From assembly GCA_945902745.1 (NCBI GenBank), contig CAMDNE010000003.1:62001-126000 (forward strand): 64,000 bases of DNA, given 5' to 3'. This DNA is from Chitinophaga pinensis (GTDB taxonomy: Bacteria; Bacteroidota; Bacteroidia; Flavobacteriales_D; Crocinitomicaceae). Made by a program: the position numbers and the translations under genes. Below the pieces are notes generated by a model. That model ran no database searches. It saw only the letters and a program-made list of their open reading frames with translations, and was not told the DNA's origin. Shown piece by piece: positions 26,676 through 36,330 of the stretch (the first letter of the stretch is position 1; each line of letters starts with the position of its first letter).

Positions 26676-27647
26676 TTAATCTAGACCAATAACCCGTTGA
26701 CTATAACTATTATTTTTTGTAGTGAGTTGAACAAAAATGATTTTTTCTCCTAAGCTTCTTAAATCAGTTTCTAAAAAACCTGTGGTTTCTTGTTCATCCA
26801 ACAATTCACCTATCACATTGTAAAATCGTATTACTCCTTGTTCGTTAGAATGAATTTGAATAATTCCAGCTGATGGATTGGGTGAAATAGAAAAACGCAA
26901 AGCCGATTCAATTACTCCTGCCGGAGCTTCATTTATCACTCCTACTGCATCCAAATCAAATCCACCGGAATCAAACTCTGTAGGATAAGGATCATTGATT
27001 AAATCGCCTGAATCGTCCATTGTGCCAAATTGTGTATCAATACTTCCGATGACATCGATCAATTTTACGTGCGTAATTGCATTTACATCTAAATTTGGAA
27101 TTCCTGTTAATTCCTCTAAATCAAACGGAACACCATAACCTTGACGGTATTTACCTGCGAGATTATACACATAACGGCAATCGATAAATGTGAAATTGTC
27201 TGTTTGAATGGTTAAAGGAATTTCACTGATCGATGGAAATCGAAAATAATTGACGCCATCAGAACTCACTTCAACATGTGCAAATTCCATATAATCATCT
27301 GCAAATCCATTTTCGAAAACAGCAAAATCTGGTCCTACCAAATTTATTATCGCATTTGAAAATGTTAAAACAGCTTCTCCCCCATCTCCTAGAGAAACAA
27401 CACTGGTTCCATCTCCTTCAGCAATTCCAAGTGCATCTTGTTCTAATCCAAATCCTACAAATCCCAAACTTGGATTGGCAACATTCAAATAACCTCTTGA
27501 AACTTGAATTCCAGTTGCCCAATTCACAATTACAGAAGAATCTTTATAAATGGCTAATGATCCAATTTGACCTGCAGGTGCATCAAAAGTTTGTCCAAAT
27601 AAAATGAAGTTAAAAAGAAGAAGAATGAACACACAGACTTTATTCAT
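26676..27647 (-). CDS. T9SS-exported cell-surface protein of the corrinoid-uptake locus
   Basis: A 323-residue exported protein. The signal peptide ends at FILFGQ. A beta-rich domain (~20-240) has DFAVFENGFADDYMEFAHVE, EVSSDGVNYFRFPS, and an acidic GGFDLDAVGVIN end; such domains are widely annotated as cell-surface proteins near cobalamin genes in this phylum. The C-terminal ~75 residues (SISPNPSAGIIQIHSNE to the end) form a type A T9SS sorting domain. It overlaps the BtuG-like gene by eight bases, so translation is coupled. Role: surface capture of corrinoid or support of the receptor, inferred from context. Confidence 0.8.
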   Translation of the reverse strand: MNKVCVFILLLFNFILFGQTFDAPAGQIGSLAIYKDSSVIVNWATGIQVSRGYLNVANPSLGFVGFGLEQDALGIAEGDGTSVVSLGDGGEAVLTFSNAIINLVGPDFAVFENGFADDYMEFAHVEVSSDGVNYFRFPSISEIPLTIQTDNFTFIDCRYVYNLAGKYRQGYGVPFDLEELTGIPNLDVNAITHVKLIDVIGSIDTQFGTMDDSGDLINDPYPTEFDSGGFDLDAVGVINEAPAGVIESALRFSISPNPSAGIIQIHSNEQGVIRFYNVIGELLDEQETTGFLETDLRSLGEKIIFVQLTTKNNSYSQRVIGLD

Positions 27648-28692
27648 AAAAAATGATTTTACTTGGATTCAATCCAACATGAAAGCTTTTTTCTAAAATT
27701 CCGGTTGAACTGAATTGTCTAACATATCCCGTATTCGTAAAACTCATTGCATCTAAACAATAGATTTTATCTGATATCGGATTGTATTTAACGCCATAAA
27801 GAGTTGTAATTGAACTTGTGTTGATGAATGAATTGTTCTCAACATTTTCTGTAACGGTATTGAATAAACGTATTTCGCTGGATTGATTCGAATAATTGTA
27901 AAACGACACAAAGAAATAATCATTCATTCGTTCGATTCCAGAAGCATCAAAGGAAAATGTTTGCTCCACAACATTTGAAACAGGATTTATTTTTACCATT
28001 CGAGAAGGAATCGTTCCATAATTTCCACGAGTAATTACATACACATCTCCTTGATTATCAACTTCTATCGAACCTGGATTCTTACCAACTGTAATCCTTG
28101 TAATTTCTTGAAAAGTTGTAAGATTGATAATTGAAACGGTGGAATCAAGATTGGGTGAATTTAAACCGCCAGAATTGGAAACAAATAATTTTCCATTCGA
28201 AACAGCAACATCTTCTGGATTTGAACCTACTTGAATTCGCTGCGTAATTATCAAATTTGCCGTATCCAATACATCTACAAACCCATCATAACATGTGATA
28301 AACGCCTTCGAACCAGAAAAGGCAATTGATCGTGGTTGTTTCCCAACACTTCCGTTCATCATTGAAATTTGTTTGATACTTGTTCCTGTTGATTTTGAAA
28401 GTATTTCAATGGTATTTGAATTATTTACAACGATATAAATTTTACCACCATAAATTTGCATGTCGTTTCCAGTATCTCCTAATAATCGGCTATTTTTTGA
28501 ATTGAAAAAATCGGTATTTACCTCATCAGTTGACAGATTGACCCAAGAAAGTGAAGTATTATTTTGCTGAAAAAGTCCTTCGCAAAGTATGAGCATGCCG
28601 TTATCCAAAGTCGAAATAACTTCTGGAGTTGGTTTTTCTTTTTTACAAGAGAAGACCAAGAGAACAATTCCTAAAAGATTAATTAAACGCAT
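27640..28692 (-). CDS. BtuG-like YncE-type beta-propeller lipoprotein
   Basis: A 350-residue lipoprotein with signal ending LLVFSCKKEK (lipidated cysteine at 16). Repeated beta-propeller blades (YncE/DUF5074-like) show units such as GKQPRSIAFSGSKAFITCYD, GSNPEDVAVSNGKLFVS and VGKNPGSIEVDNQGDVYV. In Bacteroides, BtuG-type surface propellers bind cobalamin very tightly and hand it to the BtuB receptor. Its overlap with the receptor gene (14 bases) and the riboswitch upstream make that role likely here. Sequence alone cannot exclude other ligands. Confidence 0.85.
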   Translation of the reverse strand: MRLINLLGIVLLVFSCKKEKPTPEVISTLDNGMLILCEGLFQQNNTSLSWVNLSTDEVNTDFFNSKNSRLLGDTGNDMQIYGGKIYIVVNNSNTIEILSKSTGTSIKQISMMNGSVGKQPRSIAFSGSKAFITCYDGFVDVLDTANLIITQRIQVGSNPEDVAVSNGKLFVSNSGGLNSPNLDSTVSIINLTTFQEITRITVGKNPGSIEVDNQGDVYVITRGNYGTIPSRMVKINPVSNVVEQTFSFDASGIERMNDYFFVSFYNYSNQSSEIRLFNTVTENVENNSFINTSSITTLYGVKYNPISDKIYCLDAMSFTNTGYVRQFSSTGILEKSFHVGLNPSKIIFYE

Positions 28693-30637
28693 AATTCAGT
28701 GAGATTAGATAATTTCTTCCTGGCATCACATAATACCGAACAATAGCATACGAAGAATTGAAAATGTTTTTACAAGAAAATTGTATCCTGAGATCATTTT
28801 TTTTCAATTTAACAGAAGTAAAAACTGAAACATCTGATGTTACAAACCCAGCTACTTCATTCGCTAAAGTGTTTTCATTCAAGGAATAGCGCAATGAATT
28901 TCCGAAAGTACTCCACCTAAGACCAGTATTTTTCCTTTTGAGAGAAATGTCTGCATTGAATGTGTGTTTTGGAAGATAAGCGATTTGATGTCCAAAAGTT
29001 GGGTTATTTCTATCCGTAATATCCGTTGCTAATTGCAAGGTGTAGTTAAATAAACTATTGATGTTCCATTTATCAGTGAATTTGTAATTCAATTCAAAAG
29101 ACGATTCTGCACCGTAAATATTCACCTTCCCAACATTTTGCATCGACCAAACAAATAAATTCTTGGTTGGAATAGCTACTATTTTATTCTTGACCTGGTT
29201 GAAATAAAAATTCGTTCTATTCACAAGTGAGAATTTCCCATTTGTAGGACACAAAACAATTCCTAAAGTCACTTGATTTGCTTCTTCAGGTTTCAATTTG
29301 CTATTCCCTATTGAATTATAATAAAGTTCATTAAAAGAAGGCATTCTAAATGAATTTCGATAAAAAGCAAAAGTGCTCAAGTTCAATTTCCCAAAAAATT
29401 CTTTTGATTCAATTTGAACAAATGGGTTCACTTTAAACACACTTGGAATAATCAATGTATCATTCAAATCTTGCACAAATTGTGAAGATAAATGCCCCGT
29501 AATAGTAAACGATTTCAAACTCAATTTTGTTCCTAAAAGCGAGAAATTATGCCATCTAACTGGCGCTCCAAAAACTGAATTATTTGAGCGTAATTTACTA
29601 ACTTGTTCTTCCGTCCCAAAAAACATACTGATCTTTTTTGAAATTGTATGTTGTGAATTTATTCCAAAATGAATTTGATCATTTTCATAATTAGAGAACA
29701 AGCCTCCTGCAGTATTCAAAAATGAAGAATCAGTGTAATTTAATTTCCCAATTGAAGCATTAGAGAAAATTCTAAGGCTCCATTTGTTATAAAAGTGAGA
29801 ATAACCTATTTGCAAACGATTATTTGCTGTTTGTAAGGTTTGAAAACTATTATCGCTATATAAAATAACTGCTCCGGGTAATTCTTGATTGCTCCAATCT
29901 GAACGATAACTGAATGAAAGAAGACCATTTTCGGCTAATCTACATCCAAAGGATAAACCGCCATAAGCATCTTGAAAATGATTGTTATAGCGTGTTCCAG
30001 AATAAGTTGTTTGACCATTTTGAAAGGAATATGGATAAATCCCATTAGCAAATCTGTATTTCCCAAAAGCACTGACAAACATTTTCTTGAGGCTAAATTT
30101 ATATGACAAATAATTATCAAATTGATCAAAAGAACCTAGTTTTGAAGCAAATCGTACTTTGTGTTTTTCAGCAGAAAAGGTGTTTTCAAATGTTTCGATG
30201 CACACAATACTTCCAGCAACTTGCGCTGAGGTTGGAACCAAAACGCTTTTTTGTCCACCCGTAACCAAACTGATTGATTCAATATTATCACTTTGAATTT
30301 GACCCAAATTTACTTGACCCGTTTGTGTATTGCTGTTTGTAAAACCGTCCACAACAATACTGGTGTGCTGACTTCCCAAACCACGAACAGAAATCGTCTT
30401 CAATCCACCTAAACCGCCATAAGATTTTACATTAATTCCAGCAAATTTCTGCAACAATTGTCCAACATCTTCAAAATTCAATTCTAAAATCGTTGCTCTT
30501 TTAATTGTTGGAATTCTAGTCTTCAATATTCTAAGACTATCAGAAACAATTATTTCTTGCAAATCCTTATCCGTCAACTGAGCAAATGTCAGATGAGGAA
30601 TCAGTAGAATTAATATATAAAAGAGTTTTTTCAACAT
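28679..30637 (-). CDS. btuB: BtuB-like TonB-dependent corrinoid receptor
   Basis: A 652-residue outer-membrane receptor. The signal peptide ends near LTFAQ. A plug domain (~25-165) includes ITVSDSLRI-like TonB-box area, GVNVKSY-like GINVKSYGGLGGLKT, ISVRGLGSQHTSIVVDG; the rest is a 22-strand barrel ending in an aromatic residue (NYAFN), as expected for BAM recognition. The start is the ATG at 30637, since the TTG at 30649 leaves the signal peptide awkward. Corrinoid specificity comes from the cobalamin riboswitch and the BtuG-like partner, not from the sequence of the barrel. Confidence 0.88.
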   Translation of the reverse strand: MLKKLFYILILLIPHLTFAQLTDKDLQEIIVSDSLRILKTRIPTIKRATILELNFEDVGQLLQKFAGINVKSYGGLGGLKTISVRGLGSQHTSIVVDGFTNSNTQTGQVNLGQIQSDNIESISLVTGGQKSVLVPTSAQVAGSIVCIETFENTFSAEKHKVRFASKLGSFDQFDNYLSYKFSLKKMFVSAFGKYRFANGIYPYSFQNGQTTYSGTRYNNHFQDAYGGLSFGCRLAENGLLSFSYRSDWSNQELPGAVILYSDNSFQTLQTANNRLQIGYSHFYNKWSLRIFSNASIGKLNYTDSSFLNTAGGLFSNYENDQIHFGINSQHTISKKISMFFGTEEQVSKLRSNNSVFGAPVRWHNFSLLGTKLSLKSFTITGHLSSQFVQDLNDTLIIPSVFKVNPFVQIESKEFFGKLNLSTFAFYRNSFRMPSFNELYYNSIGNSKLKPEEANQVTLGIVLCPTNGKFSLVNRTNFYFNQVKNKIVAIPTKNLFVWSMQNVGKVNIYGAESSFELNYKFTDKWNINSLFNYTLQLATDITDRNNPTFGHQIAYLPKHTFNADISLKRKNTGLRWSTFGNSLRYSLNENTLANEVAGFVTSDVSVFTSVKLKKNDLRIQFSCKNIFNSSYAIVRYYVMPGRNYLISLNYAFN

Positions 30638-30671
30638 GAAAGTGGGCAAACCGTAGATTGCCCATTATTTC

Positions 30672-31631
30672 TTATTTGATTATTTTCTGTACTGCTTTAC
30701 CTTTTGAATTGACCAATTCTAGAAAGTAAATTCCAGCAGTTAATTCTTGTAAATTCAAGATCGAAACGCCGAAATGATTTTCAGAAAGCATCGTTTTTCC
30801 ATTAATATCCTTTAAAGTTAAGATCCCGTTTTCTCCTTTAACAGTTAACAAATCTTGAACTGGATTTGGATAAACATCAATTGACAAAATCGTGTTTTCA
30901 TCAATTCCTTGAATGGGAGATTTATACACATCATCCATTGCAAAATAGGTTGGTGTATTAATTCCAAAAGCTCCTACATCCGATGATTCAATTCTAAACG
31001 TTATTAAATAAGGATAAATCCCAAAAGTCGATAAATCTACTTTGATCCAACTATCTACAATATAATCTTGTGAATTATCTGTAAATCTATAATCGGCTAA
31101 ATACACTTCAACAGAATCTTTAATTCCACTGTATCCTTCTGCTATCACCCAAACTTTATAAAAATCTTCGCCATTTGTTCCGTCAAGAGTTGTTCCATCT
31201 GCTGCATAAATAGAACCAAATTGTTTGCCATATGCATCGCCATCTCTCATGGAGATTGCAGTATAAGAAGTATTCGAAATGAACAATGAATCAATTGAAA
31301 AATTAGAATTCCCTTGAATTGTTCCTTCTGGATAATAAACCCCATAATTTGCAGAATTTCTTCCTGATCCCGGAAAAGCACTGTATTGATTTCCCCAACC
31401 AGGTGTTGTATTATCCGTAACATTTGAAATGGAAAAGCCATTCCAAGAGCCCCAAGCTGCATCATAAACATTTGAGAACGTAAATCCTGCCATTAAAAAA
31501 TTACTTGAGCCAGCATAACCATTGTCGTACGTTTCTGGATTCAAACTAACATTTTCAAAATTAATTACAGTTTGAGCTGACAAATTGCTGCATACAAGGG
31601 CTGCAGCCACCAACACATAAATCTTCTTCAT
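30672..31631 (-). CDS. DUF4465 surface protein with T9SS sorting domain
   Basis: A 319-residue exported protein. The signal ends NLSAQ. A DUF4465 domain (~20-235) has FENVSLNPETYDNGYAGSS, GFTFSNVYDAAWGSWNGFS and GWGNQYSAFPGSG. A type A T9SS tail follows (~250-319: VYPNPVQDLLTVKGENG, GIYFLELVNSKGK). It is the first gene after the cobalamin riboswitch. As far as I recall, DUF4465-type proteins accompany corrinoid receptors in Bacteroidota and may be related to the B12-binding BtuH family. Unlike the gut version, this copy appears secreted by T9SS rather than lipidated. Confidence 0.85.
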   Translation of the reverse strand: MKKIYVLVAAALVCSNLSAQTVINFENVSLNPETYDNGYAGSSNFLMAGFTFSNVYDAAWGSWNGFSISNVTDNTTPGWGNQYSAFPGSGRNSANYGVYYPEGTIQGNSNFSIDSLFISNTSYTAISMRDGDAYGKQFGSIYAADGTTLDGTNGEDFYKVWVIAEGYSGIKDSVEVYLADYRFTDNSQDYIVDSWIKVDLSTFGIYPYLITFRIESSDVGAFGINTPTYFAMDDVYKSPIQGIDENTILSIDVYPNPVQDLLTVKGENGILTLKDINGKTMLSENHFGVSILNLQELTAGIYFLELVNSKGKAVQKIIK

Positions 31632-31754
31632 TTTTTTATATAAAATAGTTAATAAAAAAAGAAGAAATCAGTTAAGAGAATTAACACTCGCTTGTCTAGA
31701 ATAGCGAACACTAAATCGGACTTTTATCTGAAGTCTTCATTAAAAAATGATTTG

Positions 31755-31905
31755 GGCAAGTATTCTGACTTTCACCAATCCTTCTCGTCTTCCCATCCGC
31801 GGAGGCGGACAGTGACATTTTGAGGGGATCTTACAGTGATTACAGCTGCAGATACAGTTCCGGATTCAAACCGGATTCCTTTTTATTCCACTAAGTGGTA
31901 CCAAA
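31755..31905 (-). ncRNA. Cobalamin riboswitch
   Basis: On the minus strand the segment contains hallmark aptamer blocks in order: AAGGAATCCGGTTTGAATCC (L/P3 region), GGAACTGTATCTGCAGCTGT with TAATCACTG, GTCACTG, and the 3' block GGTGAAAGTCAGAATACTTG ending CC. It sits 124 bases upstream of the DUF4465 gene and would repress the operon when adenosyl- or methylcobalamin is plentiful. The expression platform lies between 31632 and 31750; I could not resolve its structure. Confidence 0.92.
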
Positions 31906-31929
31906 AATCTATGCGAAGATACTGAAAAA

Positions 31930-32115
31930 TTTGGAATTCGGCACTTCGATAAACTCAGTGACCAAATTACTTTGGGATATAGGATTTTAGATTCGGAAAA
32001 AAGGTAAAAGGAAGAAGGTAAAAGTAATGTGACTCAATGGAATCAACCTTTTTACCCTTCGGCAAGCTCAGTACATCGCTTTTTACTTTTTCATTTTTAC
32101 TTTTACCTTTTTACT
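31930..32115. repeat. Cluster of dispersed repeats upstream of the riboswitch
   Basis: Three motifs: CACTTCGATAAACTCAGTGA (31942-31961), CTTCGGCAAGCTCAGTACATCG-type (32057-32078), and purine-rich AAAGGTAAAAGGAAGAAGG (about 32001) facing pyrimidine-rich CTTTTTACTTTTTCATTT units (32079-32115). The last resemble 1600-1700. The region between the TonB receptor stop and the riboswitch holds no gene. Confidence 0.6.
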
Positions 32116-34550
32116 TTTTCATCCATACCTTCCAATCTCCAAGTATATTGAATCATAATCGTTCTAGGTGGTTCTATTTTCAAAGGTCTCAGCGAATAAT
32201 TTCTATTCAAAATATTCGTTCCAATAATTGCCAATTTATGTTGATCAGTTATTTTAAAGGAAAGTCGAGCGTCAAAAATCCAATTACCAAAACGATGGGC
32301 ATCGTAATAATCCATGTAGCGTAAATCTTGCAATACAGCTACATCTTTTGTTAATTGCTCAAAATCTTTAATAATTGCGTCCATGTTGATTATTTTACTG
32401 AAGTATTTGGCACTGAAACCAATTCCAAGTTTTTTGAAAAATGTAAATTCAATGTCTGCTTTTACATTGTGTAAAAATCGGTATTTTAATATACCATGTG
32501 TTGAATCCAAGGATGTAGTATTATAACTAAAAACACGATTCAAAGAATCAATCGCATAAACATAATCTGGTGTCAGCGTTTTAGGAACGATGTAATTATA
32601 TCCCGCCATAAAAACAACTTCAGACTTCTTAGAAATTTTCGCCATTCCTGTAAAGGACAAATCTAATCCTAGTACTCTTGAATTTCCAGTATTTAAAAAC
32701 TTGAACCCAGCACTTGACCCAAGGGCTTGTGGAGTTGTTAACGGATGCCAAATCCCAAACATGTATTCAATGGTATTTTGATATTCCTGCCAAAATCCAG
32801 CTAAATCCAAATAACCTTGTAATTTACCGAATTTTAATCCTTGTTTAACACCCACTTCGGCATTCCAACTGCTTTCTGGTTTCAACTCAGGATTTGGGAA
32901 AACACCAAAATTTCCAACACCTGTTTTAATGAACCGTTCTGTAATTGTTGGAAAACGATATCCCTGTCCATAAGATGCTCTTAAATATGTTTCTTGATAC
33001 AACTTAATACTTGTACCGGCTCTAAATATTGGTTTCAAAGCCGTTACATTATTGTTCAATTGAAAATATTCTAACCTACCCCCAACTGATAAATTTATTG
33101 TTTTATTAATTTTATTTTCCAGCTGTGTATAAGCCGAAACATTCAACATTTGATTATTCGGAGTGCCTGAACCCGAGTAAATATTTGAATACGAATCAGT
33201 AAATGTTGTAGTTAAACCACCTATAAAATCTAGATTCCTCAATTGAGGATATGTTTTTTGGAACATATAATCTCCATATAATGTTGTTGCCTTATTAGAT
33301 TGGTTTGCAGACATTTCATTGTCAACATGCAAGATTCTTGTTCGAAGACTATGCTTGCCATTTGTCTGGGTATATAAATTAACAAATGGATCGACATTAA
33401 AAATAAATTGATCTTGTAAAAAAACTGCTCCCGGATATGCCCTATAAAGACCTGAAGTATCATTCAACCAAGCAAAAATCATATTCGAATGTGCTATCAT
33501 GAAATTACCATTCATACCGTAATTCAAACCTTTGATTTTTTTAGAACGATAACGAATATTAAAATTCAATCGTGCCCTTTTAGAAATCATATCCTTTTCT
33601 GTAAAATTTGTCAAAGTATCAGGAAACATGGTCGCAACAATAGAATCTGTAATTGGCGGGCCAATATATCCATGATCATAATTTAAGTTTCCTCCGATTA
33701 CAAAATCAAGGTTGTTTTTTATGATCCTTGAATGCAGAAAATTCATACCATGTATTCCAGGATAATTTTCCCACCAGGTAGTATTTTCTATTCCAGGCTG
33801 AGAATAAGCACCTGAATAGACATTTACTTTCGTTAATGGTTTACTTGTTGGATAGGCTGTTCTAATATTAATCGACCCAGATAAAGCGGAACTTCCAGAT
33901 AAGACAGAAGCAGCTCCTTTAACAACTTCAACTTGGTGTATGTTCTCAACTGGAATGAATCCCCATTCAGGTCTTCCAGCATCACCAGATAACATAGGCA
34001 TATCGTCCACCAAAACAGCAACTTTTGAACCCACACCAAAAGTAAACCCGCTTCCTCCTCGAATTTGAGGTTCGCCATCCAAAATATTCAATCCAGGAGT
34101 TTGATCCAAAGCAGTTTCTATACTTCTTGTATTTTTATTCTCAATTAAACTAGGTTTAATAACATGTAATGAAACAGTTTGGTCTTCCAAAGGCTTATCA
34201 AATTTCCCAACTTTCACTTCTACAACCTGAATTTCTTGAAATACCGGTGAAAGAACAATATCTAGACTTACAGTTTGATTCTCGAATACAACTACTACCA
34301 ATGTATCGGTTGTCATTCCTGAATACCTGCACAAAAGAATGTTTTGACCAACGGGTATTTCCAACATATAATTTCCAGCTTCATCCGAAACAGCGCCAAT
34401 TGTAACATCTTTCTTCAAAATAATGGATGCTCCAATAATGTTTTCACCTTTATCATCTCTAACTTTTCCAACTACTTTCCCATTTTGAGAAAATGTTGAA
34501 AAAGAAATAAAAACAATAAAAATTTGAACTAGACTTTTAAAAAAATACAT
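32103..34550 (-). CDS. TonB-dependent receptor with N-terminal carboxypeptidase-regulatory domain
   Basis: An 815-residue outer-membrane receptor. The signal ends STFSQ; a CarboxypepD_reg-like domain follows (~22-105, GKVVGKVRDDKGENIIGASI). The plug (~115-235) shows PSLIENKNTRSIETALDQTP, GEPQIRGGSGFTFG and VEVVKGAASVLSGSSALSG; the remainder is the barrel. It transports an unknown siderophore, corrinoid or metal complex. It stands upstream of the riboswitch, so it is not controlled by it. Downstream of it the repeat cluster probably contains its end of transcription. Confidence 0.88.
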   Translation of the reverse strand: MYFFKSLVQIFIVFISFSTFSQNGKVVGKVRDDKGENIIGASIILKKDVTIGAVSDEAGNYMLEIPVGQNILLCRYSGMTTDTLVVVVFENQTVSLDIVLSPVFQEIQVVEVKVGKFDKPLEDQTVSLHVIKPSLIENKNTRSIETALDQTPGLNILDGEPQIRGGSGFTFGVGSKVAVLVDDMPMLSGDAGRPEWGFIPVENIHQVEVVKGAASVLSGSSALSGSINIRTAYPTSKPLTKVNVYSGAYSQPGIENTTWWENYPGIHGMNFLHSRIIKNNLDFVIGGNLNYDHGYIGPPITDSIVATMFPDTLTNFTEKDMISKRARLNFNIRYRSKKIKGLNYGMNGNFMIAHSNMIFAWLNDTSGLYRAYPGAVFLQDQFIFNVDPFVNLYTQTNGKHSLRTRILHVDNEMSANQSNKATTLYGDYMFQKTYPQLRNLDFIGGLTTTFTDSYSNIYSGSGTPNNQMLNVSAYTQLENKINKTINLSVGGRLEYFQLNNNVTALKPIFRAGTSIKLYQETYLRASYGQGYRFPTITERFIKTGVGNFGVFPNPELKPESSWNAEVGVKQGLKFGKLQGYLDLAGFWQEYQNTIEYMFGIWHPLTTPQALGSSAGFKFLNTGNSRVLGLDLSFTGMAKISKKSEVVFMAGYNYIVPKTLTPDYVYAIDSLNRVFSYNTTSLDSTHGILKYRFLHNVKADIEFTFFKKLGIGFSAKYFSKIINMDAIIKDFEQLTKDVAVLQDLRYMDYYDAHRFGNWIFDARLSFKITDQHKLAIIGTNILNRNYSLRPLKIEPPRTIMIQYTWRLEGMDEKVKR

Positions 34551-34561
34551 ATCGATTTGAA

Positions 34562-34610
34562 TTAAAAAAAAGAAACCACCTCGGACAGGGAGGTGGTTTC
34601 TTAAAAAAAA
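34562..34610 (-). terminator. Strong terminator between T9SS protein and TonB receptor
   Basis: A perfect 13-bp stem (AAGAAACCACCTC at 34570-34582, GAGGTGGTTTCTT at 34590-34602) with loop GGACAGG, flanked by A-runs on the left and A-run on the right; on the minus strand a T-run follows the hairpin. It ends transcription of the gene at 34617. Confidence 0.9.
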
Positions 34611-34616
34611 GTTTAA

Positions 34617-36164
34617 TTATAAATTGGAAATCTTTTGAATGAAGTTTCCTTTTGACGTTTGAATATGAATAAAGTAGATTCCAGTTGGGTTATTGAATGC
34701 AACTTTATTTTGAATTTGTCCAGTTTGTATCAATTGACCATTAGTAGCATATATTTTATAATTTCCAACCAATTCTGAATTCGATGTAATATACAATTGT
34801 TGTTCTGAAATAAACGCTTTAAACGAAGTTAAACTAACATCTTCTATTCCAAAATTTATATTTACAGTCATTGATACAACAGCTTCATCACATGTAATTG
34901 CCGGTGTGCCAAAATCACAAATGGAATACGTGTAACTATCTAATCCAAAATAACTTGCATTTGGTGTATATGTGATTTCTCCAGTCGCATTGTTTACCGA
35001 TGTTGTGCCGTTTATTGGAGCCACAGTTACGGTTAAAGAAGTTAAATCAATTTGATTTTCAACATCAACATCGTTTGCTACAACATTCGTTACGACAACA
35101 TTATCTATCCATGTAGACTCAACATCGTCATTTGCAATAATTTGGTTGTTTCCAACAATTACTTCTGTTACTGTTACCGTTACAGTAGCATTATCGCACA
35201 AAACTGGTAAACCGTTATCACAAATAGTATATGCATATGAATCAATACCAAACCATCCAGCATTTGGAGTATAAGTAATGATTCCAGTAACGTTGTCAAT
35301 GCTGACATTCCCATTTGTAGGTGGTGTTAAAATAACCAATGAACTTAAGTTTAAATCATTTTCTGGATCTGTGTCATTTAACAATACTGAAACGCCAACA
35401 GCAACATCTTGAAACGTAGATACAGCATCATCATTTGCAACAACAGGTTGATTCACTGGGTTGTATATTAATTCAATATCATCAATCCAAACTTGATCAT
35501 TATCACTACCTCCACCAGGTGTCATATTCGTTGTGAATGTAGCTAGTATATGGGTATTTGTAGCTGCAATACCAGTGTATGTAAAAGGAATGGCTTTTCT
35601 GACCCATGCTCCACTCGTTGTTCCATAATTTAATATCGCTGTTGCGACACAATGTATCCCATCATTCACCTCATTTGGATCTTTAAAATTATAATTATTA
35701 TGTAAAATAATACTTGCTCTAGCTTGACTACCGCCACTTATAGGTGTAAATTTCACCCAGAAAACAATTGAATCTGGTGTATCTGTCAAAGGTTCTGAAA
35801 AATTAACATCGGTTGTTTTGGAATAATTATAATTGGATGAGTTTGCTGGTGTTGTTGAACCCATGTTAATTTGACCAAGTGTTAAATTACCATTAGCGAT
35901 TGTACCTAGAACACTGTTTGACCATATCAAAACTGATTTTGTTCCTGTAGAACCAGGTCTCACACTTGTAGACCAATCCATTTGCTGACCAGCGAAAGTA
36001 TTCCATGTTCCAGAAGCAGTCATAAAACTGTTCCAATTGATCGGTTCATGTGTTTCAGATGAACTAGCCTCCCAAGATTCAAAATTAGAATTCCCAATCT
36101 GCTGTTGAGAAAATGATATAAATGAAAATAGCAATCCGTTGATAATAAGTAATGTTTTTTTCAT
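34617..36164 (-). CDS. T9SS surface protein with two tandem cadherin-like domains
   Basis: A 515-residue exported protein. The signal ends SFISFSQ. An N-terminal carbohydrate-binding-like or PCMD-type domain (~20-215; NSNFESWEASSSETHEPINW) is followed by two tandem Ig/cadherin-like repeats (~235-330, ~335-430) with matching motifs VLLNDTDPENDLNLSSL / NDVDVENQIDLTSLTV and GIITYTPNAGWFGIDSYAYT / GEITYTPNASYFGLDSYTYS. A type A sorting tail completes it (~445-515). Such repeats usually bind calcium and stretch the molecule; adhesion is likely. It is monocistronic, with a terminator directly downstream. Confidence 0.85.
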   Translation of the reverse strand: MKKTLLIINGLLFSFISFSQQQIGNSNFESWEASSSETHEPINWNSFMTASGTWNTFAGQQMDWSTSVRPGSTGTKSVLIWSNSVLGTIANGNLTLGQINMGSTTPANSSNYNYSKTTDVNFSEPLTDTPDSIVFWVKFTPISGGSQARASIILHNNYNFKDPNEVNDGIHCVATAILNYGTTSGAWVRKAIPFTYTGIAATNTHILATFTTNMTPGGGSDNDQVWIDDIELIYNPVNQPVVANDDAVSTFQDVAVGVSVLLNDTDPENDLNLSSLVILTPPTNGNVSIDNVTGIITYTPNAGWFGIDSYAYTICDNGLPVLCDNATVTVTVTEVIVGNNQIIANDDVESTWIDNVVVTNVVANDVDVENQIDLTSLTVTVAPINGTTSVNNATGEITYTPNASYFGLDSYTYSICDFGTPAITCDEAVVSMTVNINFGIEDVSLTSFKAFISEQQLYITSNSELVGNYKIYATNGQLIQTGQIQNKVAFNNPTGIYFIHIQTSKGNFIQKISNL

Positions 36165-36330
36165 GGTTTAGTTATAATAATTTGTTGCAAATATAAAAAA
36201 CCATTCGCTCAATAAACAAATATTTTTATTCACAGAAAAAGCTACTTTGAAAAACAAACGCTTTAACAACCAACTATTTTAATAAAAGTTTCGTCAATAT
36301 AACATACTAAACAATTATAAATTCACTGCC

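Noticed and set aside
33239-33463. Short ORFs inside the TonB receptor genes and other large genes
   Set aside because: They are out-of-frame shadows of long, well-supported coding sequences with no recognisable product.
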